Assembly (NCBI GenBank): GCA_003560935.1
Contig: PWJF01000272.1
Coordinates: 1-16,092, forward strand
Direction: 5' to 3'
DNA length: 16,092 bases
Origin: Ignavibacteriales bacterium
GTDB lineage: Bacteria; Bacteroidota; Ignavibacteria; T3Sed10-11
Part shown: in pieces, positions 1-7,150 of the stretch
How positions within the stretch are numbered: position 1 is the stretch's first letter
How the letters are laid out: the number at the start of each line of letters is the position of its first letter
Notes under the pieces: model-generated
Told to the model about the DNA's origin: nothing
The model's database searches: none
The model's input: only the letters and a program-made list of their open reading frames with translations
Made by a program: the position numbers and the translations under genes

Positions 1-403
1 TGACTACCGTTTGATTTCCCTCGGTGGTAACGATCACGCGATTTTCATCGAGAAACTGTATCCCGTGCGGCATGGTGTATTCAAGCAGGCTGATCTCTTT
101 CACCTGTTCCGCCCGCGCGACGTCGATAACGGTAAGCGAGTTGCCCGGTTCATTGCGTGTTCCGTAATTGGTGACGACCGCCGTTCTGCCGTCGGGTGAT
201 ATCGCTACTTCGTGCGGCTGATAGCCGGTAGGAATACTTGCATAGCGCTCGCCCGATTCCCGGTCGAGAAGATACGCAGTATCATCGGATTTGTTTAAAA
301 CAACTAATACCCCCACTTGATCGAGTATTGCATCCGGTTCCTCGCCGCAGCCGAACACCATGAACCCCAGAACGAGCAATGTAATAAGTGGAATCGATCT
401 CAT
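1..403 (-). CDS. Partial lipoprotein with YVTN-type beta-propeller repeats
   Basis: The first 134 codons of a minus-strand gene that runs off the left edge of the window. Seen directly: an N-terminal hydrophobic signal segment followed by a lipobox, V16-F17-G18-C19, so the mature protein should be lipid-anchored at Cys19 and exposed in the periplasm or on an outer-membrane face. The rest reads as beta-propeller blades of the YVTN/lactonase-like kind: V-L-N-K-S-D-D-T-A-Y-L-L-D, then P-H-E-V-A-I-S-P-D-G-R-T-A-V-V-T-N-Y-G, then S-L-T-V-I-D-V. The start is fixed by a strong ribosome binding site (GGAGGT, plus-strand 413-418) nine bases upstream of the ATG. No enzymatic role can be assigned; such propellers are usually binding or surface proteins. 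It is divergent from the phosphatase gene at 605. The C-terminal part is unseen, so fused domains cannot be excluded. Confidence 0.8.
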   Translation of the reverse strand, partial: MRSIPLITLLVLGFMVFGCGEEPDAILDQVGVLVVLNKSDDTAYLLDRESGERYASIPTGYQPHEVAISPDGRTAVVTNYGTRNEPGNSLTVIDVARAEQVKEISLLEYTMPHGIQFLDENRVIVTTEGNQTVV

Positions 404-604
404 AATTTATGTACCTCCGCATTATGTATATGGAATAGAATATTGTCGATAGACATATCATATAACACACGAATATCCAAAAATAATTCCAATATATGCA
501 ACATCGGTATTTTATAGCCGTATCAATAGACATTCTGGTTGAAATTACATACATTTACATAAGTTTTTCAGAAAAATCATATATTCTCTCGTTCTCGATA
601 AAAA
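404..604. other. Divergent intergenic region, AT-rich
   Basis: About 200 bases between the lipoprotein gene (leftward) and the phosphatase gene (rightward). It must hold both promoters, but no convincing -35/-10 or TAnnTTTG element stands out. The only clear site is the GGAGGT ribosome binding site of the leftward gene at 413-418. The rightward gene has no Shine-Dalgarno sequence, only an A-rich stretch immediately before its ATG. Reading frames that cross this region on either strand have no ribosome binding site and no recognisable protein features. Confidence 0.5.
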
Positions 605-3013
605 ATGAATAAAACTAATTTTCTGCTTCTTCATTTCGGAACTATTATTATCGCGGTCGTGATAATCCTGTATCTTTATCCGATAACTCACCATACCGGC
701 GGGATGTATTTACCAGTACCAAAAAAGCAGATAGAAGAACGAGCAGCCGCATTTCTCGATTCATTGAATGTCCATACGACAGACCTTACAGTAACAACCG
801 GCATTAATGTAAGTCGAACATTACATACATACGTACTTCAGGAATACGGGTTATCTGAGGGAAACACCTTATTGAGGGACAGCATCCCTGCATTCTATTG
901 GAATATCAGGTGGACAAATCCCGGAGTCACAATCGGTATGCCCGAAGATGGCGATGAGAAATGGCGGTTACCGGATATCCGGGTACAATACGACGGACAC
1001 GGGAATCTTACCCATCTCCAGAAAGACATAAGCGATACGGTTTATATTGCGGGGATCGATGCAGTTTCGGCACGGGTTATTGCAGAAGGTTTCCTCATTC
1101 AATTCACGCAACACGATCCGGATGCACTTCTGTTTCAATCTCACGAGGAAGTGGGGCGTCAAAATCGTCTCGACCATATATTTCACTGGGAGAGTACTCA
1201 GGGAACTCACTCTCCCCCCTATACAATTCAGGTAGACGTAGCCGGTTCGATCATTTCACAGTATAATTTAGAATTCGACATGGATCCCGCTTTGACGGGA
1301 CCGACGTCTACACAAGGCGCGATCAGCATTATCTCATCGTCGATCCTGTACGTTATCATAGCAATAATGATGCTCGTGATCGGTGTAATACGATTTCGGT
1401 CGCAGGAAATCGGTTTCAAGAACGGAGTCTTAATAGGGATCATAGTTGCATTTCTTTTTAGTATATACTATTATATTCAGTACGTCCATCCCCAATTGAG
1501 ATGGGAAACGCTGATACCGTTGCTTCTCTTTCCATTGTTTGTCGGCCTTTTTATAGTATTTATCGTAGTCGTGAGTGAGGCCATTGGAAGAAATACCTGG
1601 AAAGAAAAGTTCATCCCTTTCGATCTTGTCACGAACGGTTACATTTTTCACTCGACTGCCGGTAAAAGTTATATACGCGGGATCACATACGGTATCGCTG
1701 TGTTTTCCGCATCATTGATAATCATTCGTATCGTCGACGTTGTCCATCCGGTGTGGTACACCTGGTTAAATGACAATCCGCTTGGGACCTTCTCTCCCCC
1801 GTACACGGCACTGAAGATCATGCTTCATGAATTCCTGCTGGAATTGATCGGTTTCTGTATGATGCTTCTCTTTCTCGTTTCATACCTTCGCCAGCGAATC
1901 TCAACTGTCGCCGTTCTTATTATTATAGCTGCGTTAATATATGGTATCGGAGATTGGAGATTTACATCCCCCACATTCCCGCCAGTAAGCGGTATCCTCA
2001 TTGCATCGCTGTACGGATTATTTTTCGTGTGGATATTATACCGTTTCGATGTGGTGTCGGCTTATTTCGCAATGCTCACCTTTTCGGTTGCGGTAGCGGC
2101 AACTGCACTTATTATGTCGGGGAACGATTACTTTATCTCCGAAGGTATTATCATTGCATCGGTGTTCGGCGGTGTTTATGCCGCCGGTATCGTATCTCAA
2201 TTCACCCCCGATACGATTACCGATTATGAGGACATCGCACCGGTATTCCAGAAATACATCAGCGAACGGGAGCGCTTGCAGCGGGAACTGGAGATCGCGC
2301 ACGATGTGCAGATGAGTTTCCTGCCCAAGAAAACCCCCGATATCCCCGGACTCGATATCGCATCGACATGTATCCCCGCCCATGAGGTAGGCGGCGATTA
2401 CTATGATTTTATTTCTATTAACGATCATCTGTTCGGCGTGGTTATTGGCGACGTATCGGGTAAAGGAACCAAAGCTTCATTCTATATGACACTCACGAAG
2501 GGCATCTTGCACTCAACCGCGCATAATGAAACCGATCCTGCAGAGGTGCTTCGAAAAGTAAACCGGACGTTTTACGAAATCTCCGAGCGGGGAGCGTTTA
2601 TAAGCATGGTGTACGGCATCTTCGATACGGAAAAGAAGACACTCACCGTAGCCCGCGCGGGGCATAATCCCGTTATCCTGTGGAAATCGGCTCAGGCAAA
2701 CGGCGAAATGATCAATCCAAAAGGGATTGCACTCGGACTCGACGGCGGACAGGTGTTCGATAAATCGATATACGAAACGACGGTCACATACGAACGGGGA
2801 GATGTGTTTATTTTTTATACCGACGGTTTTTCCGAAGCAGCTAACAAACGTAATGAGGATTTCGGCGATGACCGGTTATTTGAAGTAGCGAAAAAGTACC
2901 ACATATTTCCGGCAGAAGTGTTGCTTGAAGGAATTGTTTCCGAAACAAATCAATTTACGGGAAAAACCCCGCAACGGGACGATATGACAATGGTCGTAGT
3001 GAAAATTAAATGA
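605..3013 (+). CDS. Membrane-anchored SpoIIE/RsbU-type PP2C serine phosphatase
   Basis: An 802-residue sensor phosphatase. Residues about 7-27 form a first membrane segment, about 28-235 look extracytoplasmic (polar, no recognised domain), and about 238-545 hold a run of hydrophobic helices. A short charged coiled linker (about 555-575, with E-R-E-R-L-Q-R-E-L-E-I-A-H-D-V-Q) leads into a SpoIIE-type PP2C domain to the end. Metal-binding aspartates are visible in G-G-D-Y-Y-D (596-601), G-D-V-S-G-K-G (615-621), Y-T-D-G-F-S-E and the final D-D-M-T-M-V-V-V-K. Such proteins dephosphorylate anti-sigma-factor antagonists in partner-switching pathways (family knowledge); no anti-anti-sigma or kinase gene is present here, so the target is unknown. 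The linker sequence is typical of phosphatases driven by an N-terminal sensor. The gene stands alone, and nothing ties it to the sulfur genes downstream. Confidence 0.9.
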   Translation: MNKTNFLLLHFGTIIIAVVIILYLYPITHHTGGMYLPVPKKQIEERAAAFLDSLNVHTTDLTVTTGINVSRTLHTYVLQEYGLSEGNTLLRDSIPAFYWNIRWTNPGVTIGMPEDGDEKWRLPDIRVQYDGHGNLTHLQKDISDTVYIAGIDAVSARVIAEGFLIQFTQHDPDALLFQSHEEVGRQNRLDHIFHWESTQGTHSPPYTIQVDVAGSIISQYNLEFDMDPALTGPTSTQGAISIISSSILYVIIAIMMLVIGVIRFRSQEIGFKNGVLIGIIVAFLFSIYYYIQYVHPQLRWETLIPLLLFPLFVGLFIVFIVVVSEAIGRNTWKEKFIPFDLVTNGYIFHSTAGKSYIRGITYGIAVFSASLIIIRIVDVVHPVWYTWLNDNPLGTFSPPYTALKIMLHEFLLELIGFCMMLLFLVSYLRQRISTVAVLIIIAALIYGIGDWRFTSPTFPPVSGILIASLYGLFFVWILYRFDVVSAYFAMLTFSVAVAATALIMSGNDYFISEGIIIASVFGGVYAAGIVSQFTPDTITDYEDIAPVFQKYISERERLQRELEIAHDVQMSFLPKKTPDIPGLDIASTCIPAHEVGGDYYDFISINDHLFGVVIGDVSGKGTKASFYMTLTKGILHSTAHNETDPAEVLRKVNRTFYEISERGAFISMVYGIFDTEKKTLTVARAGHNPVILWKSAQANGEMINPKGIALGLDGGQVFDKSIYETTVTYERGDVFIFYTDGFSEAANKRNEDFGDDRLFEVAKKYHIFPAEVLLEGIVSETNQFTGKTPQRDDMTMVVVKIK

Positions 3014-3099
3014 TGTTTTGTGGTTAGAGTTTGGAGTTTCCTGTTTACAGTTAGGTGAGATAATTGCATTGGTTTGATTATTGATTAGTACAATCTGGT

Positions 3100-4074
3100 T
3101 CAAAATAACGTGATCTCCTCCCGCTTCACACCATCGCTGCCAAGCGTCAGCAAATTCCACTTTCCATCATTTTTAAAAAATACACCGGCTCCATTGAGCG
3201 CACGGAGATTCCCGTCACAAACCGTGTACTCCTCCGTTACATGCCAGTGACCATGGAGAAGAAGCTTTGCATTGCTTTGACTGAGTTCGTCGATCAACGC
3301 CTCCCTGTTGACAAGCGACATCGTTCTCGCAAAAGACGGATTCATATATCGTCTCTCCTGCTCAGATGTATATACATAATGATGAAGAAGAACGATCAAT
3401 TTTTTATCCTTCACCTCCGGATGAGCTAATGCTCGTTTCAGAAGATCCGTGTCAACCCATCCGTTACTGCAGATAGGACTGTCCGTTACCGAATACATAT
3501 CTTTCGTTATAAAATATTTAAGTAACGCATATGGCAAAACCGTATTTATATGCGGAGAGACATAGTTTGATTCAATGCACACAGCCGCGTAATCGTCATG
3601 TAAATGTTTTATGTACGGAAATCCTTCGGTCTCCGAAGTACCGATCGCAATCGCAGTATCGAACGTTTGCTGAAAACGTGTAAGGAATTCAGATAACGCA
3701 TGCCGGTACTCATCCGGTGTAAACTTCCTGTACGCTCTCATTACCCGGTATAATTCTTTTGTGATGCGTATAGGATCGCTCCGGAATTCCTCCCGAAGCG
3801 TGCTCAGGCGGAACGTAAATGTTTGATACACTGAAGGAAACAGGTCGTGATTTCCAGGAATTACAGACAGGTCTTTTCCCGACGTAAAATCATACTCATT
3901 AAGAATGCGGATAACCGTGTCGTATTCATCGTGTGTCGCTTTATCGGTAAGATCACCGGTGATGATTAAATGCTCAACGTGATGATCCCGTATTGATTGC
4001 AATAAATTACGAAAGCGGTTTTGAAACGATAAAGTGGTATCGGCGTGAAGGTCGGAAATGTGAGCAATTTTCAT
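3100..4074 (-). CDS. Calcineurin-like metallophosphoesterase
   Basis: A 324-residue protein of the binuclear metallophosphoesterase superfamily, probably cytoplasmic (no signal peptide). The full metal-ligand set is visible, numbered from the ATG at 4074: D8-x-H10 (I-S-D-L-H), G40-D41 (T-G-D-L-T-D), G74-N-H-D77, H231/H232 (V-L-L-H-H) and H274-G-H-W-H278. Family members hydrolyse cyclic nucleotides, phospholipid head groups or other phosphodiesters; the substrate here cannot be read from sequence. The reading frame extends upstream to a TTG at 4092, but the ATG at 4074 has a GGAAGAG ribosome binding site and places the first motif at the usual distance from the N-terminus. It begins 21 bases after the arsR-type gene on the same strand, so the two are probably co-transcribed. 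A phosphoesterase is not a usual partner of a sulfur-responsive ArsR protein. Confidence 0.85.
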   Translation of the reverse strand: MKIAHISDLHADTTLSFQNRFRNLLQSIRDHHVEHLIITGDLTDKATHDEYDTVIRILNEYDFTSGKDLSVIPGNHDLFPSVYQTFTFRLSTLREEFRSDPIRITKELYRVMRAYRKFTPDEYRHALSEFLTRFQQTFDTAIAIGTSETEGFPYIKHLHDDYAAVCIESNYVSPHINTVLPYALLKYFITKDMYSVTDSPICSNGWVDTDLLKRALAHPEVKDKKLIVLLHHYVYTSEQERRYMNPSFARTMSLVNREALIDELSQSNAKLLLHGHWHVTEEYTVCDGNLRALNGAGVFFKNDGKWNLLTLGSDGVKREEITLF

Positions 4075-4095
4075 GCAATCTCTTCCGGACAATAA

Positions 4096-4434
4096 CTACT
4101 GAAAAACATCGCTTACCTTGCGGGCATTCTGTTCAAGGTTCTTACACACAAGATCGCAAATCTGAAAGATGCTTTTGTCGGCGATATAATAGTAAACATG
4201 CAGCCCTTTTTTCTTCCGCCCGACGACGTTGCTTGATGCAAGCATGCTCAGATGTTTCGAAACATTCGCCTGGCCGGAATCGGTCAGCGCAACCAATTCC
4301 TGCACCGATTTTTCACCCTCCTGCAAATGATACAATATTTTCAACCGCATCGGCTCGGCAAGTAATTTCAGCCTGTACGCAACATGATCGAGCGCTTCGG
4401 GTTTCATTTTTTTCATTTTTCTCTCACGATACAT
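4096..4434 (-). CDS. ArsR/SmtB-family repressor, probable sulfane-sulfur sensor
   Basis: A 112-residue winged-helix repressor. The helix-turn-helix is visible at about residues 43-66 (S-V-Q-E-L-V-A-L-T, then Q-A-N-V-S-K-H-L-S-M-L), followed by the wing (G-R-K-K-K-G-L-H-V-Y-Y-Y). The metal-site motif ELCVCD of arsenic/zinc sensors is absent. The only cysteines are C93 and C97 in the last helix (I-C-D-L-V-C), a plausible persulfide- or disulfide-forming pair. Divergent transcription from a YeeE-type transporter plus persulfide dioxygenase resembles the BigR/SqrR regulons, where an ArsR protein senses reactive sulfur; the cysteine positions differ from the BigR/SqrR arrangement as I recall it. 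Start: the longest frame begins at 4434 without a ribosome binding site. The ATG at 4416 (residue 7) has GAGAG just upstream and may be the true start. Sensing role is inference; the fold is clear. Confidence 0.85.
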   Translation of the reverse strand: MYRERKMKKMKPEALDHVAYRLKLLAEPMRLKILYHLQEGEKSVQELVALTDSGQANVSKHLSMLASSNVVGRKKKGLHVYYYIADKSIFQICDLVCKNLEQNARKVSDVFQ

Positions 4435-4448
4435 TTGCTAATAATCAA

Positions 4449-4460
4449 ACTATATAACTA
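4449..4460. promoter_or_regulatory. Candidate ArsR operator, regulator-proximal copy
   Basis: The 11-mer CTATATAACTA (4450-4460) lies 16 bases upstream of the regulator's longest start. It recurs as its exact reverse complement at 4552-4562, in front of the divergent transporter gene. Its position over the regulator's own promoter region suggests autorepression. The pairing is directly visible; binding is inferred. Confidence 0.5.
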
Positions 4461-4522
4461 CTTGGTAATATAGGAATAATCCGGGAAAAAGGAAAATGGA
4501 ACTTTTCAAATTTTCTAACCGT

Positions 4523-4551
4523 TTGAAATCTAAATAAACTAATTGACTATA
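4523..4551 (+). promoter_or_regulatory. Candidate promoter of the sulfur transporter cluster
   Basis: TTGAAA (4523-4528) and ACTATA (4546-4551), spaced 17 bases, lie upstream of the first transporter gene. The -10 element overlaps the palindromic operator at 4547-4562, the arrangement expected for repression by the divergent ArsR protein. The -10 is a weak match to the consensus. Confidence 0.4.
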
Positions 4552-4562
4552 TAGTTATATAG
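4547..4562. promoter_or_regulatory. Palindromic operator before the transporter cluster
   Basis: CTATATAGTTATATAG is a palindrome with perfect seven-base arms (CTATATA / TATATAG) around a GT centre. It contains the inverted copy of the 11-mer at 4450-4460. It sits between the candidate -10 and the ribosome binding site (GGAGGT, 4572-4577) of the transporter gene. The size and AT-rich dyad fit ArsR-family operators. Confidence 0.6.
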
Positions 4563-4581
4563 ATGATATATGGAGGTAATG

Positions 4582-5142
4582 ATGTTCGAATTTCTCTGGC
4601 AGCCCTGGCCCTGGTATGTGACAGGACCGATTATCGGGCTTATGATCCCGATTATGCTGTTTTTCTCCAACAAAGCACTCGGTGTCTCATCCAGTCTTCG
4701 TCATACCTGTGCGGCATGTGCGCCCGGTAAGATAGAATTCTTTAAATACGACTGGAAAACACAGGGTCTGTGGAACATAATATTCGTTGTCGGTATACTT
4801 CTCGGCGGTTTCCTGGGAGGATACATCTTTGCTAATCCCGACCCGATAGCTATTTCCGAAGCTACAAAGACCGATCTGCAGGCTCTCGGCATTACCGATT
4901 TTGAAGGCTATGTGCCCTCGGATATTTTTAGCTGGAGCAACCTGTTTACCGTGCACGGGATCATTATTATGGTGGTCGGCGGATTTCTTGTCGGATTCGG
5001 CGCACGTTATGCCGGCGGCTGCACATCAGGCCACGCGATCAGCGGTATATCCAATCTACAGCTCGCATCGGTCGTAGCGGTAATCGGTTTTTTTGCAGGC
5101 GGACTTTTTATAACGCACGTTATATATCCTCTCATCTTTTAA
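4582..5142 (+). CDS. YeeE/YedE-type sulfur transporter, N-terminal half protein
   Basis: A 186-residue inner-membrane protein of the YeeE/YedE (thiosulfate/sulfur transport, PmpA-like) family. It has hydrophobic helices at about 13-29, 65-83, 124-140 and 162-182. Conserved cysteine motifs are present: S-S-S-L-R-H-T-C43-A-A-C46 and the signature G-F-G-A-R-Y-A-G-G-C147-T-S-G-H151. In E. coli-type YeeE, cysteines on both halves of the molecule relay thiosulfate; here the halves are encoded by two adjacent genes. Start choice: the frame opens at an ATG at 4570, but GGAGGT at 4572-4577 lies inside that extension and serves the ATG at 4582, which gives the family's usual beginning (W-Q-P-W-P-W-Y). 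First gene of the cluster under the candidate ArsR operator. Confidence 0.88.
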   Translation: MFEFLWQPWPWYVTGPIIGLMIPIMLFFSNKALGVSSSLRHTCAACAPGKIEFFKYDWKTQGLWNIIFVVGILLGGFLGGYIFANPDPIAISEATKTDLQALGITDFEGYVPSDIFSWSNLFTVHGIIIMVVGGFLVGFGARYAGGCTSGHAISGISNLQLASVVAVIGFFAGGLFITHVIYPLIF

Positions 5143-5171
5143 GAAACAGTACTATAGAAAAGGAGAAAAAA

Positions 5172-5588
5172 ATGCAGTACCTTAAATATCTCGTATTCGG
5201 AACACTATTTGGATTCATACTCATGCGTGCAGAAGTTATTTCATGGTTCAGAATCCAGGAGATGTTTCGCTTTCAGGATTTTCATATGTACGGCATCATC
5301 GGGTCGGCTATTCTCATCGGTATGATCTCGATCATGCTCATCAGGAAATTTAATGCAAAGGACATACACGGCAACCCGATTACAATCGAGCCGAAAGATT
5401 CGAGTCAGATGTACCGGTACACCATCGGCGGATTGTTGTTCGGATTTGGCTGGGCATTAACGGGTGCATGTCCCGGACCGGTATTCGCATTGCTCGGCAG
5501 CGGTATTTCGGTCTTTGCGGTTATTTTATTAAGTGCACTTGCCGGAACGTACGTATACGGATATTTCCAAAAGCAATTACCGCATTAA
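5172..5588 (+). CDS. YeeE/YedE-type sulfur transporter, C-terminal half protein
   Basis: A 138-residue inner-membrane protein matching the second half of a YeeE/YedE transporter (PmpB-like). Hydrophobic helices lie at about 5-20, 40-58, 83-99 and 106-130. The signature G-F-G-W-A-L-T-G-A-C100-P-G-P is the counterpart of the C-T-S-G-H motif in the preceding gene, so the two products together should supply the paired cysteines of a full transporter. It starts 29 bases after the upstream gene with a good ribosome binding site (AGGAGA, seven bases before the ATG). The likely substrate is thiosulfate or another sulfane-sulfur species; this follows from family and neighbours, not from the sequence alone. 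Confidence 0.85.
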   Translation: MQYLKYLVFGTLFGFILMRAEVISWFRIQEMFRFQDFHMYGIIGSAILIGMISIMLIRKFNAKDIHGNPITIEPKDSSQMYRYTIGGLLFGFGWALTGACPGPVFALLGSGISVFAVILLSALAGTYVYGYFQKQLPH

Positions 5589-5716
5589 TTCTCCCGACAA
5601 TGCCGGGATCATTCATTAAAAAACAATTAACCTGAATCTTTTTTAAAATCAATGAATCTAATAGTATTTGATTGTTAATAATATTGTATCCTTAATTTTA
5701 ACTAAAGGAGTTAACT
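5589..5716 (+). other. Intergenic gap between transporter pair and dioxygenase
   Basis: Contains a short hairpin just after the transporter gene (TCCCG at 5602-5606 pairing with CGGGA across seven bases) without a proper T-run, so at most a weak terminator or a processing site. The rest is AT-rich. The dioxygenase gene has a clear AGGAG ribosome binding site about eight bases before its ATG. No strong promoter is visible. A TTTG at 5667-5670 with a poor TAnnTTTG-like match at 5687 is the best candidate. Confidence 0.35.
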
Positions 5717-7141
5717 ATGTTTTTCAAACAGATCTTTGAGCCCCGTCTCGCTCAGTATGCATACATCGTCGGTTGTCAGGCAAGCGGCGAAGCGGTCGTC
5801 ATCGATCCGATGCGCGATATTCAGCAATATTATGACATTGCAGAAAAAGAAAAACTGAACATCGTTGCGGCTGCCGATACACACATTCACGCAGACTACA
5901 TTTCGGGTCTTCGTGAATTCGCCGAACGCGGCGTTAAAGTATATGCATCCGACGAAGGCAATACAGACTGGAAATATGAATGGCTCCTCGGAAGTAACTA
6001 CAATTATCAGCTACTTAAAGACCGTGACTTATTTATGATCGGCAATATCGAGATAAAAGCTATTCACACACCGGGTCATACTCCCGAGCATATAATATAT
6101 GCAATCACCGACTCCGCCTCAGGTGCAAAGGAACCGATGGGCTACGCAACCGGTGATTTTGTCTTTGTCGGTGACGTCGGTCGTCCCGATCTTCTCGAAT
6201 CTGCCGCCGGTATGAAAGATGTTATGAAGCCGTCGGCACAGACACTCTATAAATCACTCGTCAATTTCAAGAAATATCCCGAATACCATCAGATCTGGCC
6301 GGGACACGGAGCAGGCAGCGCATGCGGGAAGGCGCTCGGTGCGGTACCGGACAGTACGATCGGTTATGAGCTACGGTATAATGCTTCGCTCGCACATACC
6401 GACAGCGAAGAGAATTTTGTAACCTTCATTTTAAAAGATCAGCCAGAACCGCCGCTTTATTTCGCACGAATGAAACGTGATAACAAGCTAGGTCCGAAAG
6501 TGCTCGGCGGACTACCGAAGCCATCGCGCATCGGTGTCGATGAATTGAAGAAATTCGTTCGTAATACAAACGTCGCATTGATCGATACGCGCGACCGTTA
6601 CGATTTTCTCGACGGCCATATTCCCGGTGCCATCTTTTCACCGCTTGATAAGCAATTCAATACAACTGCCGGAAGTTACATCGAAGAAGGCAAGCCGATT
6701 TACTTAATTATCGATAAAAATCGAGTGACCGAAGCCGTCCGCGATCTTATCAATGTCGGTCTGGATAACATCGCCGGCTATGCGACGCTCGAAGATTTCG
6801 AGGACTACAAGAAGCAGAGCGGTGAAATTGAGAAAACAGATTACACTACTTTCGAAAAAGCGGCTGACATTTTAAAATCAAATAACATTCAGGTAGTCGA
6901 TGTACGGAAGCATTCAGAGTTTGTCGGAGGACATGCGAAGGGTGCAATCAATGTTCCGCATACGCGGTTACTCGAAAGATTGGATGAGGTACCGGAAAAT
7001 GGTAAATTGCTTGTCCACTGCTCGGCCGGCGGACGTTCCGCGGTTGCGGCAGCATTATTACAGCGTTACGGACGCGATGTGCTGTATGTAGATGGAGAGA
7101 TCGGTGATATGCAAAAAACAGGTTACGAACTTGTAAAGTAA
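5717..7141 (+). CDS. CstB-like persulfide dioxygenase fused to two rhodanese domains
   Basis: A 474-residue cytoplasmic protein. Residues about 1-250 are a metallo-beta-lactamase fold of the ETHE1/persulfide-dioxygenase type. The Fe ligands expected by comparison with ETHE1 are present: H56 (H-I-H-A-D), H121 (T-P-G-H-T) and D147 (A-T-G-D). A further conserved segment is W-P-G-H197-G-A-G-S-A-C203-G. Residue 61, usually the His ending HxHxDH, is Tyr. Residues about 268-368 form a first rhodanese fold whose active-site Cys is missing (D333 in Y-L-I-I-D-K-N-R-V). Residues about 375-474 form a second, intact rhodanese with C435 in H-C-S-A-G-G-R-S. Dioxygenase, degenerate rhodanese and active rhodanese in that order are the layout of staphylococcal CstB, which turns persulfides into thiosulfate and sulfite. 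The role fits the flanking YeeE-type and SulP transporters. Confidence 0.9.
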   Translation: MFFKQIFEPRLAQYAYIVGCQASGEAVVIDPMRDIQQYYDIAEKEKLNIVAAADTHIHADYISGLREFAERGVKVYASDEGNTDWKYEWLLGSNYNYQLLKDRDLFMIGNIEIKAIHTPGHTPEHIIYAITDSASGAKEPMGYATGDFVFVGDVGRPDLLESAAGMKDVMKPSAQTLYKSLVNFKKYPEYHQIWPGHGAGSACGKALGAVPDSTIGYELRYNASLAHTDSEENFVTFILKDQPEPPLYFARMKRDNKLGPKVLGGLPKPSRIGVDELKKFVRNTNVALIDTRDRYDFLDGHIPGAIFSPLDKQFNTTAGSYIEEGKPIYLIIDKNRVTEAVRDLINVGLDNIAGYATLEDFEDYKKQSGEIEKTDYTTFEKAADILKSNNIQVVDVRKHSEFVGGHAKGAINVPHTRLLERLDEVPENGKLLVHCSAGGRSAVAAALLQRYGRDVLYVDGEIGDMQKTGYELVK

Positions 7142-7150
7142 ATCATAACG

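Noticed and set aside
282..554. 90-residue minus-strand open frame across the first intergenic region
   Set aside because: Its C-terminal half runs in another frame under the lipoprotein gene, the composition (many Tyr, Ile, Arg, Cys) is unlike a real protein, and no ribosome binding site precedes it.
2036..2428. 130-residue minus-strand open frame
   Set aside because: Lies entirely inside the phosphatase gene, whose strand carries clear PP2C motifs at this place; Cys/His/Asn-rich shadow.
3993..4457. 154-residue plus-strand open frame
   Set aside because: Antisense to the metallophosphoesterase start and the whole ArsR gene, both of which have clear family motifs.
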